From NCBI RefSeq assembly GCF_900114115.1, contig NZ_FORX01000013.1, forward strand, positions 1 through 64,000: 64,000 nt of DNA. The letters run 5' to 3'. Position numbers and translations under genes: made by a program. Position 1 is the stretch's first letter, and each line of letters starts with the position of its first letter. Source of the DNA: Desulfomicrobium apsheronum. GTDB taxonomy: Bacteria; Desulfobacterota; Desulfovibrionia; Desulfovibrionales; Desulfomicrobiaceae. Shown here piece after piece: positions 38,277 to 46,707 of this stretch. A model generated the notes under the pieces. The model was not told the origin of the DNA. It saw only the letters and a list, made by a program, of their open reading frames with translations, and made no database searches.

Positions 38277-39062
38277 ATGCGCATCGGACTCGCCACTGCC
38301 CCTGTTCCCATGTCGCTGGAGCATTCGCTCCGGAACATCCTCGATTTCATGGACCAGGCCGCTTCTTTCGACGTGGACCTGCTCTGTTTTCCCGAAGCGT
38401 ATCTGCCCGGAATGCGCGGCCAGCATTTTTCCATTCCCCTGTGTGAACAAGCCGAGCTGCGCGAAGCGTTGGATATCGTGTGCAAGGCCTCGGCCGAGCA
38501 TGGAATGGGGGTCATCCTGCCCATGGAATGGCCTTCGGAGCAAGGGCGCTACAACCTTGTTCAGGTCATTTCACCCGAAGGCAAGATCATGGGCCGCCAG
38601 TGCAAGACCCAACTCGATCCAGACGAAGAAGGAATTTATGTCCCCGGCCGGGGACGGCAGATTTTCGAAATGAACGGAGTCAAGTTTGGAGTGGTCATAT
38701 GCCATGAAGGGTGGCGCTATCCGGAAACCGTTCGCTGGTCGGCCTGCCGGGGAGCACAGATCGTCTTTCATCCCCAATGCACCGGCAGCAACACGGCCGG
38801 ACGCACGTCCCAGGCCTGGGGAGACCCGGATGGTCCCTATTACGAAATGGCCATGGTCTGCCGCAGCGTTGAAAACGGCATCTTTTTCGCCAGCGTGAAC
38901 TACGCCCTCGATTACCAGGACTCGGCCACCAGCCTGGTCGCGCCCGACGGCTCATGCCTGGCTCATCAGCCCTACGGGCAGCCGGGACTTCTGGTACAGC
39001 AACTGGAATTGGAACTGGCCACGGGCCTGCCCGCCAGGCGCTACTCGCCGGACCGCTACTAG
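38277..39062 (+). CDS. Carbon-nitrogen hydrolase (nitrilase superfamily)
   Basis: A 261-residue protein with the catalytic Glu-Lys-Cys set: CFPEAYLPG (Glu about 42), CKTQLDP (Lys about 117) and VVICHEGWRYPE (Cys about 147). The superfamily hydrolyses amides, nitriles or carbamoyl groups; the substrate cannot be told from sequence. It is transcribed alone and ends 10 bp before the stop of the convergent sigma-54 regulator gene. Confidence 0.92.
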   Translation: MRIGLATAPVPMSLEHSLRNILDFMDQAASFDVDLLCFPEAYLPGMRGQHFSIPLCEQAELREALDIVCKASAEHGMGVILPMEWPSEQGRYNLVQVISPEGKIMGRQCKTQLDPDEEGIYVPGRGRQIFEMNGVKFGVVICHEGWRYPETVRWSACRGAQIVFHPQCTGSNTAGRTSQAWGDPDGPYYEMAMVCRSVENGIFFASVNYALDYQDSATSLVAPDGSCLAHQPYGQPGLLVQQLELELATGLPARRYSPDRY

Positions 39063-39072
39063 ATCGCGTCCT

Positions 39073-40407
39073 TCACGAATCGAGCCCGAACTTCTTCATC
39101 TTGCTGCGCAGGGTGACCCTGGTCACCCCCAGCACGCGCGCGGCCTCGCTCTTGTTGTTGCCCACCTGTTCCAGGGTGCGCGCGATTGCCTCGCGCTCCG
39201 CATCCTCCAGTGATTGGCCGCCAGACGGACCCGTGGCCGACTTCTCGGACCCGCGCAGAGTCGCGGGCAGGTCATTCTCCGTGACGAATTCGCCGGGCGA
39301 AAGGATGACTGCGCGCTCCACCACGTTTTCCAGCTCGCGCACGTTGCCCGGCCAGTCGTAATGAAGCATCAGATCCATGACCCTGGGCGAAAAGCCGCGA
39401 TAGCTCTTGCGGTTGCGTTCAGCGAAGCGGTGCAGGAAATGCCGTGCCAAAAGAGGGATGTCCTCGGGCCTCTCCCTGAGCGCGGGGACGCGCAGGGCAA
39501 TGACGTTCAGGCGGTAGTACAAATCCTCACGAAAGCCACCGTCCCGAACTTCCGCCTCAAGGTCGCGGTTGGTCGCGGCGAGAACCCTCACATCCACGCG
39601 GATGGATCTGTCGCTCCCGAGGCGCTGCACTTCCCCCTGCTGCAAGGCGCGCAGGAGTTTGGCCTGCAACGCGGGAGCCATTTCACCGATCTCGTCCAGG
39701 AAGAGGGTGCCGCCGTCGGCCTGCACGAACCGTCCGTCCCGCTGCCGCTGCGCCCCGGTGTACGCGCCCTTTTCATGCCCGAAGAGCTCGCTCTCGAGCA
39801 GATTTTCCGCCAGGGCCGCGCAGTTGACCGTGATCATGGGCCTGGCCTTGCGCGGACTCCCCTCGTGCAGCGCCTTGGCCACCAGCTCCTTGCCCGTACC
39901 GGATTCGCCCAGAATCAGCACGGATGCTTCGGATGGGGCCACGGCCCGGATCATGGCCGCAAGCTCGCGCATGGGGGGCGAGTCGCCGATCATCTCCGAC
40001 AACGGATCCGCCTCGCCGCCAACCTGCGCTGAACGCTGCGCCCCGCCCTGCTCCAGCGCCCGCTCAAGGCCCATGCGCAGCTCCCCGAAATCAAGGGGTT
40101 TGTGCAGATAGTCCAGCGCTCCGGCTTTCAGGGCCTGGACCGCGACATCCACGGAAGAATAGGCGGTCATGATCAGCACGGGCAGGTAGGGGTTGTAGCT
40201 CTTTATTTGGCGCAAGGCTTCGATCCCGTCCACCTCGGCCATGCGCACGTCGGTCAGAACCACGTCGTAGGCGCGCTCGCGCACCCTGGTCACGGCCATG
40301 GCCCCGTCATCCGCCGTATCGACCTCGTACCCCCAGCTGCCGAGCATGGCCACGAGCATGGTCATGTGGGCCCGGTCATCGTCAACCACCAGAATTCGCG
40401 CCTTCAT
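39073..40407 (-). CDS. Sigma-54-dependent response regulator, ZraR-like
   Basis: A 444-residue NtrC-family activator: receiver (about 4-120, DDD start, Asp in VVLTDVRM), AAA+ domain with GESGTGKE, a GAYTGA loop and FLDEIG, and a Fis-type helix-turn-helix (NKSEAARVLGVTRVTLRSKM) at the end. It overlaps the kinase gene by 4 nt. A ZraP-like gene with a sigma-54 promoter and repeated binding sites lies 2.1 kb away, divergently, so it probably activates that gene, as in the E. coli ZraSR-ZraP system. Confidence 0.92.
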   Translation of the reverse strand: MKARILVVDDDRAHMTMLVAMLGSWGYEVDTADDGAMAVTRVRERAYDVVLTDVRMAEVDGIEALRQIKSYNPYLPVLIMTAYSSVDVAVQALKAGALDYLHKPLDFGELRMGLERALEQGGAQRSAQVGGEADPLSEMIGDSPPMRELAAMIRAVAPSEASVLILGESGTGKELVAKALHEGSPRKARPMITVNCAALAENLLESELFGHEKGAYTGAQRQRDGRFVQADGGTLFLDEIGEMAPALQAKLLRALQQGEVQRLGSDRSIRVDVRVLAATNRDLEAEVRDGGFREDLYYRLNVIALRVPALRERPEDIPLLARHFLHRFAERNRKSYRGFSPRVMDLMLHYDWPGNVRELENVVERAVILSPGEFVTENDLPATLRGSEKSATGPSGGQSLEDAEREAIARTLEQVGNNKSEAARVLGVTRVTLRSKMKKFGLDS

Positions 40408-41756
40408 CGATTTTCTCCCTTTACAGGCAGATCAAGAGTCACTTGCGTGCCCTGCCCCGGCTCGGACGCAATCCGCACCTGCCCGCCGTGGGCCTCCACC
40501 ATGGTTCTAACCGTGGCCAGCCCAAGGCCGGTCCCCTGATTCTTGGTGGTGAAGTACGGATCGAAGATTCTGTCCAGATCCTGCGCCGGGATTCCGTGAC
40601 CGGTGTCGCTCACGCGCAGTTCCAGCCGGTCCTTCACGCGCTGCGCGGAAACGGTCAGCACGCCTCCGTGGGGCATGGCCTGGATGGCGTTCAGGAACAG
40701 ATTCAGCAGGACTTGCAGCATGCGGTCCGGGTCGAGAGTCTGTTTCTCAAGCTTTGCGATCCGGGTCTGCACGGCGATGCCCTTGCCCTGGCAATCATCT
40801 TCCACGAGTCTCAGGGCATGCCGGACAAGATCGGACACGTCGGTGGGCGCAAGGCGCGGCTGCGCAGGGTGGGTCAGTTCAAGCAGCTCGGTCACGACGC
40901 GGTTCAGGCGGTCGACCTCGCCGATCATGACCTCGGCCAGTTCCCGATCCTGCGTCCCGGCTTCGAACTTGGCGCCGAAATAGGTGGCAAAGCCCTTGAT
41001 GGAGCTCAATGGATTGCGGATCTCGTGGGCCACTCCGGCGGCCAGGGTGCCAAGCGCGGCCAGCCGCTCCTGCCGGGCCACCTCTCTTTCAAGCCCTGCC
41101 ACCTTGCGTCGCCAGAAAAGCGTGACCGCCCCGGCAAAGGCCAAGGCTAGACCAAGACCACCGGCCATGGCCAGGGTCAGGACATCCTTGCGCACGGCGC
41201 GCAGGTAGAGCGAGGCGTCAAGGCCCACGGCAATGAGCGTGCGCTCATCGATTGAATTCGGGACGGTCTCGTGCATCATGCCTCCGTGCATTGTGCGCCG
41301 GGGCGGACGGGAATAGCGATAGACCACGAAGAGCGGATCGTCGCCGGGCCGGATGATGGCCCACGCGGGCTCCGTGGATGCGGGCAGGGCGGACAGCGCC
41401 TCCGCCGTGACGCCGCTGCCCGGCTCGGCCTCGCTCAGGGCCTCGAAGCGCCCTGCCGCGTCGATCAGCCCCAAAAAGCGCAGGTCCCCCTGCCGGATCA
41501 TCTCGTCCATGAGAAAGCGCAGGCGAAACTGCCGCCCATCCTGCCCGCGCATGCCCATGCGCCGGGCGGCCTCCACGGACCGGATCAGGGTCTCGCCCTG
41601 GGTGGTTAGAATGCGGGCGATGGTGCGCTGCTCCCGCGCGCGTCCCTCCACGGCGAGCCAGATCAGAATCGCGGCCGTAAGCACTGCGGGCACAAGCAGG
41701 ATAAGGCCGCGCCGCCGCCAGAAGATGGATGTCGAAAGAGGTGCCTGATTGATCAT
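40404..41756 (-). CDS. Sensor histidine kinase, ZraS-like
   Basis: A 450-residue kinase: membrane segment at about 14-36, a periplasmic region (about 37-190) with HGGMMHE, a possible metal-binding stretch, a second membrane segment (about 195-220), HisKA with LAAGVAHEIRNPLSS (phospho-His about 249) and HATPase with DTGHGIP and GTGLGLATVR. No receiver or PAS domain. Together with the downstream regulator it forms a classical pair that should sense envelope metal or stress. Confidence 0.93.
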   Translation of the reverse strand: MINQAPLSTSIFWRRRGLILLVPAVLTAAILIWLAVEGRAREQRTIARILTTQGETLIRSVEAARRMGMRGQDGRQFRLRFLMDEMIRQGDLRFLGLIDAAGRFEALSEAEPGSGVTAEALSALPASTEPAWAIIRPGDDPLFVVYRYSRPPRRTMHGGMMHETVPNSIDERTLIAVGLDASLYLRAVRKDVLTLAMAGGLGLALAFAGAVTLFWRRKVAGLEREVARQERLAALGTLAAGVAHEIRNPLSSIKGFATYFGAKFEAGTQDRELAEVMIGEVDRLNRVVTELLELTHPAQPRLAPTDVSDLVRHALRLVEDDCQGKGIAVQTRIAKLEKQTLDPDRMLQVLLNLFLNAIQAMPHGGVLTVSAQRVKDRLELRVSDTGHGIPAQDLDRIFDPYFTTKNQGTGLGLATVRTMVEAHGGQVRIASEPGQGTQVTLDLPVKGENR

Positions 41757-41995
41757 TGCCCGTGCCGTCCTTGAAGCAAGGCATGCCCGGCACGCCTCGC
41801 GGTCTGATTGTCATCCTTGAACATGGAAACTACCAACGAAGCCCTCTTCTAGCAAATATCCTGCCTGCCCGGTCATGGCAGGCCCCATTACAAATCGCTG
41901 TTTCATTTGACGGTGACGGACTTCAAAACTCATCGGTCACGCGCACATTGCCACGCAGGAAAGGATTTCGTAGGCAGGCCGAAAAGGAGCGCATC

Positions 41996-42325
41996 ATGAG
42001 CCTTAACGAACTGCAGGAAGATGTCGATGCCTGGGTGAAAACAATCGGGGTCCGCTATTTTTCCGAACTGACCAACCTCGGCATTCTCATGGAAGAAGTC
42101 GGCGAAGTGGCCCGCATCATGACCCGCCGTTACGGAGACCAGAGTTTCAAGGACAACGAAAAAAACGATCTGGGCGACGAACTGGCCGATGTCCTTTTTG
42201 TTTTGACCTGCATCGCCAACCAAACCGGGGTCGATCTGACGGAAGCCATGCGCCGCAACCTGGAAAAGAAAACACTGCGCGACAAAAATCGCCACAAAAA
42301 CAATCCAAAGCTGCATTCGGCCTGA
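41996..42325 (+). CDS. MazG-like nucleotide pyrophosphohydrolase
   Basis: A 109-residue all-alpha NTP-PPase. The metal-binding motif is visible: MEEVGEVARIM (EExxE type) and DLGDELADVLF (ExxD type). It should hydrolyse nucleoside triphosphates (house-cleaning or dCTPase-like); the substrate is unknown. AGGAG is 7 nt upstream of the ATG at 41996; a longer in-frame start at 41756 has no ribosome site and is rejected. The gene is divergent from the kinase gene and ends just before the ZraP control repeats. Confidence 0.9.
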   Translation: MSLNELQEDVDAWVKTIGVRYFSELTNLGILMEEVGEVARIMTRRYGDQSFKDNEKNDLGDELADVLFVLTCIANQTGVDLTEAMRRNLEKKTLRDKNRHKNNPKLHSA

Positions 42326-42329
42326 ACCT

Positions 42330-42372
42330 GGTCAGATTCTGACCGAAAGCTTCAGGCAGGTGGTCAGATTCT
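42330..42372 (+). promoter_or_regulatory. Repeated palindromic sites upstream of zraP, likely ZraR sites
   Basis: GGTCAGATTCTGACC, an almost perfect inverted repeat (42330-42344), and GGTCAGATTCTATCC (42362-42376), sharing 11 identical bases at a 32-bp distance (three helical turns). They are 90-135 bp upstream of the -24/-12 promoter, as expected for enhancer sites of a sigma-54 activator. Confidence 0.65.
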
Positions 42373-42462
42373 ATCCGCCTGCACGAGGGCAGAAGCGAAA
42401 CAATCGACAATCACGGCTTAAAAAGCTCAATAAAACAGATAGTTGAGAAATAAAACCCACTC

Positions 42463-42478
42463 TGGCACGCCCCTTGAT
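42463..42478 (+). promoter_or_regulatory. Sigma-54 promoter of zraP
   Basis: TGGCAC-GCCCC-TTGAT: perfect -24 box with GA in place of GC at -12, spacing of 10 nt kept. The predicted start is near 42489, 35 nt before the ATG. Confidence 0.7.
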
Positions 42479-42523
42479 ATCCTCTCTGGTACATTCGCTA
42501 ATCAAAACCATTTGGAGGATCTC

Positions 42524-43087
42524 ATGAAAAGAACGACAAGCATCGCAATCCTGGCCATTTTCGGCATCGTCGTACTCAGCACCCTGACTTTCGCCGGCCC
42601 CATGCGTGGCATGGGCGGCATGGGTGGCGCCGGGGACTGCACGGGCCGGAACATGAACCCTGCCATCCAGCAATTGCCCCAGGAAAAGCAGGACCAGCTC
42701 AAAAGCATTCTGGACGAACATCGCAAGGAAATGACCCCCATGCGCAATGCCATGTGGGAGAAGCACACCCTGCTCAAGGCCCTGTCCGGCAACCCCAACA
42801 CCAAGCCTGAAACCATCACCGCCCTGGTCGGCGAATTGAGCGACCTGCGCGCCCAGATGCAGACCAAGCGCGAAGCCCTGCAGGCCCGGGTGAGCAAGGA
42901 AATCGGCATCGACCTGCCCATGGGCTTTGGCATGCATGACCGCCGGGGCAAGGGCGGACATGGCCGCGGCCACGGTGAATTCGGCCAGCGTGGCATGGGC
43001 CGGGGCATGAATCCTGGCATGAATCCTGGCACGGGTCCGGGCATGGTGCCAGCCCCGAACGCCGCTCCCGCCACTCCGGGCGCATAA
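42524..43087 (+). CDS. Periplasmic ZraP/Spy-like metal-stress protein
   Basis: A 187-residue protein with a signal peptide (about 1-25, cleavage after TFA), a helical core (about 47-135, with QEKQDQLKSILDEHRKEM) typical of ZraP/CpxP/Spy chaperones, and a Gly/His/Met-rich tail (HGRGHGEFGQRGMGRGMNPG) that could bind metal. GGAGG lies 5 nt before the ATG. Expression is probably driven by the ZraSR-like pair through the sigma-54 promoter above, forming a periplasmic chaperone and zinc buffer with feedback on the kinase, as proposed for E. coli. Confidence 0.87.
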   Translation: MKRTTSIAILAIFGIVVLSTLTFAGPMRGMGGMGGAGDCTGRNMNPAIQQLPQEKQDQLKSILDEHRKEMTPMRNAMWEKHTLLKALSGNPNTKPETITALVGELSDLRAQMQTKREALQARVSKEIGIDLPMGFGMHDRRGKGGHGRGHGEFGQRGMGRGMNPGMNPGTGPGMVPAPNAAPATPGA

Positions 43088-43134
43088 GGCACATTAAGAA
43101 AACCCCTTCGCACTCAGGGCGACATCGCCTGCCG

Positions 43135-43159
43135 GGCGGCCTTCGGGCCGCCTTTTTTT
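43135..43159 (+). terminator. Terminator of zraP
   Basis: GGCGGCC-TTCG-GGCCGCC: a perfect 7-bp stem with TTCG tetraloop followed by seven T. Confidence 0.93.
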
Positions 43160-43181
43160 GTTCTTGCCCACTCGGGCGCGG

Positions 43182-43195
43182 GGGCCTATAGGCCC
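43182..43195. repeat. Perfect 14-bp palindrome at the ygiQ start
   Basis: GGGCCTATAGGCCC ends five bases before the ygiQ ATG, where a ribosome site would be expected. It shares CCTATAGGCCC with the palindromic insertion in cbiET. It may be an operator or an mRNA structure; function unknown. Confidence 0.5.
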
Positions 43196-43200
43196 GAACC

Positions 43201-45012
43201 ATGAGCCTTTTTTCCAGCAAATCCCTTCCCCAGCCCAAATTTCTGCCCATGACCCGCCATGAGATGGACCAGCTTGGCTGGGACGAACTCGATGTGCTTC
43301 TGGTCAGCGGCGATGCTTACGTGGACCACCCTTCCTTCGCCATGGCCCTTCTGGGCCGGACGCTGGTGGCGCAGGGACTGCGCACCGGCATCATCACCCA
43401 GCCGCGCTGGAACGATCCCGAGGACTTGCTCGTCATGGGCCGCCCGCGTCTTTTCGCCGGGGTCTCGGCCGGAGCCATCGACTCCATGCTGGCCCACTAC
43501 ACCGCCTTTCGCAAAAAACGCTCCGAAGACGCCTACACGCCCGGCGGCAGGGCCGGAGCCAGGCCCAACCGGGCCTGCATCGTCTACACCAACCTGCTGC
43601 GACGCGCCTTTCCGGGATTGACCGTGGTTCTGGGCGGCATCGAGGCTTCGCTGCGGCGCATCACGCATTACGATTTCTGGACCGATGCCCTGCGCAAGCC
43701 CATCCTCCTTGATGCCAAGGCCGACGCCGTGGTTTACGGCATGGGCGAACGAGCCATCCTGGACATCGCGACCCGGTTGCAGGCAGACCGGGATTTAAGG
43801 GGCATCCCCGGCACCGTCATCGCCGACGGAGATCTCCCCGCAGATATCAAGCTTCCCAGCCACGAAGACATGCTTGCCGACCCCAAGGAATTGATGCGGG
43901 CCACACTCCTGCTCGAAAAGCAGGTCCACGACGGTACGCAGTGGGCCGTGCAGCGCGTCGCAAACCGATCCATCCTGATCGCGCCGCCGGCCACTCCGCT
44001 GACCACGGCGGAAATGGACAGGGTCTACGCCCTGCCCTACGCCCGCAAGGCTCACCCCGCCTACAACCAGCCCATTCCGGCCGAGGAGATGATCCGCGAC
44101 TCCGTGACCAGCCATCGCGGCTGCGGCGGGGGCTGCTCGTTTTGCACCCTGGCCCTGCACCAGGGCCGACGCATCGCCTCGCGCAGCCGGGATTCCATTC
44201 TGGACGAGGTCCGCCGCATGGCGGCAAGCCCTGACTTCAAGGGCCATGTCTCCGACGTCGGCGGCCCCAGCGCCAACATGTGGGGCGCGTATTGCGACAA
44301 GGAAGGCCAGCCCTGCAAACGGGCAAGCTGCATGACGCCCACCGTCTGCCCGCATTTCAGCATGGACCAGAAGGCCCACCTCGATCTGCTGCGCACCCTG
44401 CGCCGCACTCCTGGCGTGCGCGGCGTGCGCGTGGCCAGCGGAGTTCGCTTCGATCTGGCCCTTAAGGACATGGTTGCCCTTGGCGGCTATCTGCGCGAAT
44501 TCGTGGGCGGACAGCTCAAAATCGCGCCCGAGCATGTATGCGACCACGTCCTGCGGCTGATGCGCAAACCAGGCAACCGCGTTTTCGAAGAATTTCTGAC
44601 GATCTTCGCCCGCGAATCGAAACAGGCGGGCAAGGAACAATACGTCATCCCCTACCTGATGAGCGCCTTCCCGGGCACCACCGACGACGACATGCGCGCC
44701 TTGGCAGGATGGCTCGGCGCCCGCGGCTGGAAGCCAAGACAGGTGCAGTGCTTCATCCCCATCCCCGGAGCCGTGGCCACGGCCATGTATCATGCTGGCA
44801 TCACGCCGGAAGGCAAACCCGTCCATGTGCCCCGCACAGACGAAGAACGGCTGCGCCAGCATCGCATCCTGCTCCCGCCTGAAGACAGGGCTCCCGGGCG
44901 TCCCATGGACGCAAGGCGCGAACCTCGCCCGAAAAGCTGCGCGAACCGTTGTGCAGCGCCCGCGCGAAGTGCTGGCCCCGCAAAGAAAAAATCGGGCCGC
45001 AAAAAGAAATAA
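43201..45012 (+). CDS. YgiQ-family radical SAM protein
   Basis: A 603-residue protein of the YgiQ (UPF0313) family. The radical SAM motif is CGGGCSFC (cluster pattern CxxxCxxC, about 303-310) after VTSHRG. The N-terminal part (LPMTRHEMDQLGWDELDVLLVSGDAYVDHPSFA) is the family-specific cobalamin-binding-like region. The last 40 residues are Lys/Arg/Ala-rich and look disordered. The substrate of the family is not established. It is a single gene, with no usual ribosome site visible because a palindrome occupies that position. Confidence 0.92.
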   Translation: MSLFSSKSLPQPKFLPMTRHEMDQLGWDELDVLLVSGDAYVDHPSFAMALLGRTLVAQGLRTGIITQPRWNDPEDLLVMGRPRLFAGVSAGAIDSMLAHYTAFRKKRSEDAYTPGGRAGARPNRACIVYTNLLRRAFPGLTVVLGGIEASLRRITHYDFWTDALRKPILLDAKADAVVYGMGERAILDIATRLQADRDLRGIPGTVIADGDLPADIKLPSHEDMLADPKELMRATLLLEKQVHDGTQWAVQRVANRSILIAPPATPLTTAEMDRVYALPYARKAHPAYNQPIPAEEMIRDSVTSHRGCGGGCSFCTLALHQGRRIASRSRDSILDEVRRMAASPDFKGHVSDVGGPSANMWGAYCDKEGQPCKRASCMTPTVCPHFSMDQKAHLDLLRTLRRTPGVRGVRVASGVRFDLALKDMVALGGYLREFVGGQLKIAPEHVCDHVLRLMRKPGNRVFEEFLTIFARESKQAGKEQYVIPYLMSAFPGTTDDDMRALAGWLGARGWKPRQVQCFIPIPGAVATAMYHAGITPEGKPVHVPRTDEERLRQHRILLPPEDRAPGRPMDARREPRPKSCANRCAAPARSAGPAKKKSGRKKK

Positions 45013-45447
45013 AAAACTCCCTGTCTTCGGGCCATTGCCCGCCTTACGCCCGTCCTTCCCTGATGCGCAGGGCGTGGCGGACATTTTTTGTCCTTTGATT
45101 TTTATGCACATTTTTCAAGAAGGGAATTGTCTTTTTCTAGATTTGACTGTAATATCAGATAGAAGAAGATTTTTACCGGAAGCCCGAGCCTGATCTGCAA
45201 TCGGTCGAGGGCCAAACGTGGCCGAGAGCCCGGCGGAAGATAATTTTTTTTTAAGAACATGAAGAGAATAACTTCCCATAGTTCTTGATTTTTATTATGA
45301 AGTTCTGAATTTTCATGATGGACCGTATCTTTTGCCCCAAGCTATTGCCTTGGACATTGGCCGGTCTGCCTTGAACAAATGCCCCGGCGTCCATGAACCA
45401 TCCCTTGAGGATCATGAGTTTTCCCGAATCGCAATCTGGAGCGAACA
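45013..45447. other. Intergenic region before the HU-type gene
   Basis: About 435 bp without a gene. 45090-45180 and 45245-45325 are AT-rich and could hold the promoter of the HU-type gene. Weak stems are present after ygiQ (45040-45095), followed by a short T-run, a possible terminator that I cannot call firmly. Confidence 0.4.
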
Positions 45448-45723
45448 ATGAACAAAAGCGAACTTATTCAGTCCCTTGCCGAAAAAATCAAGATTTCCAA
45501 CGATGAAGCTTCCACCATCGTGGACAGCTTTTTCGACTCCATGCGCGACGCCTTGCTGCGCGGAGACCGGATTGAAATCAGGGGGTTCGGCAGTTTCAAG
45601 ATCAAGCAGTACGAAGGCTATGTCGGCCGCAACCCCAAGACCGGGGAGTCGGTGCAGGTCAAGCCCAAGAAAATGCCTTTTTTCAAGGCCGGCAAAGGGC
45701 TGCTGGACTATCTCAACGGTTAG
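45448..45723 (+). CDS. HU/IHF-type DNA-binding protein
   Basis: A 91-residue histone-like protein: MNKSELIQSLAEKIKISNDEA helices, then IEIRGFGSFKIKQYEGYVGRNP with the family signature (GFGSF and the arm GRNPKTGE), and a C-terminal KKMPFFKAGKGLLDYL. It bends DNA as a dimer and acts in nucleoid structure and, possibly, in loop formation at sigma-54 promoters, of which this window has several. It is closer to HU/IHF in general than to either alone; the exact subclass is not clear. GGAG precedes the ATG. Confidence 0.93.
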   Translation: MNKSELIQSLAEKIKISNDEASTIVDSFFDSMRDALLRGDRIEIRGFGSFKIKQYEGYVGRNPKTGESVQVKPKKMPFFKAGKGLLDYLNG

Positions 45724-45834
45724 GCCGTTGACATGAGGGGCCGTTTTGACGCAATTGCTCGCGGCACACCTTAAAGAAAGACTGCAACCTGTTCGTCCCG
45801 GACGGGTTGAACGTCTTTTCATGGAGCTTCGGCA

Positions 45835-46707
45835 TTGCATTCCGTGATCCAACGCGTCGCTGCGATTCATGATCTTTCCGGGTTCGGAGGGGGGTCACTC
45901 TCGGCTGTGATCCCCATTCTTTCAGCCCTTGGAATTCAGGTCTGCAGCCTGCCCACAGCCATACTTTCCACCCACACGGGCGGTTTCGCCAACTTCCATT
46001 TCCGCGACCTGACCTCGGACATGCGCTACATCATTGACCATTGGCGCCAATTGTCGCTGTCCTTTGCCGGCATCTACTCCGGATTTCTGGGTTCGCCGGA
46101 ACAGATCGACATCGTCAGTGATTTCATAAGGACATTCCGCGCCGATTCCACCCTGGTCGTGGTCGATCCGGTGCTTGGCGACGACGGTAAGCTTTACGAC
46201 ACCATGGACAGGTGCATGGTCGACGGCATGCGCAGTCTTGTCGCCTCCGCCGACGTGATCACACCGAACATCACAGAGGCGGCCCTGCTGCTGGGCAAGG
46301 CAGGCCCCCCGGTCATCTCGGGAACCAAGGAGATAAAGATCTGGGCCCGCGCCCTGGCTGATCTCGGGCCCCGCTGCGTCATCATCACCAGTGTTCCCGA
46401 AGAGCACGGCCGGGGAACGTCTGTCGTGGCCTTCGACAAGGACGCCAGCCGCTTCTGGAAGGTTGCATGCCCATATATTCCTGCGTGTTACCCCGGCACT
46501 GGAGATATTTTCGCCAGCGTGATAACAGGTTCCCTGTTGCAGGGCGATTCCCTGCCCCTGTCCCTGGACCGGGCCGTGCAGTTCGTCTCCATGGCCATCC
46601 GAGCCACCTTCGGCCACAATTTTCCGGAACGCGAGGGAGTCTTTCTGGAACGGGTGCTCCCGAGTCTGAACGCCCCCGTGTCCATGAGCAGCTTTGAACT
46701 GATATGA
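45835..46707 (+). CDS. pdxY: Pyridoxal/pyridoxamine kinase
   Basis: A 290-residue ribokinase-family enzyme: AIHDLSGFGGGSL near the N-terminus, VVDPVLGDDGKLYDT (about 102-116), ITPNITEAALLLG and the catalytic PGTGDIFASVI (Asp base). It phosphorylates pyridoxal or pyridoxamine for PLP salvage. The start is probably TTG at 45835 with GGAG 8 nt upstream; GTG three codons later is an alternative. The gene overlaps the following HAD gene by 4 nt and heads a run of overlapping genes into the mla operon. Confidence 0.88.
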   Translation: MHSVIQRVAAIHDLSGFGGGSLSAVIPILSALGIQVCSLPTAILSTHTGGFANFHFRDLTSDMRYIIDHWRQLSLSFAGIYSGFLGSPEQIDIVSDFIRTFRADSTLVVVDPVLGDDGKLYDTMDRCMVDGMRSLVASADVITPNITEAALLLGKAGPPVISGTKEIKIWARALADLGPRCVIITSVPEEHGRGTSVVAFDKDASRFWKVACPYIPACYPGTGDIFASVITGSLLQGDSLPLSLDRAVQFVSMAIRATFGHNFPEREGVFLERVLPSLNAPVSMSSFELI

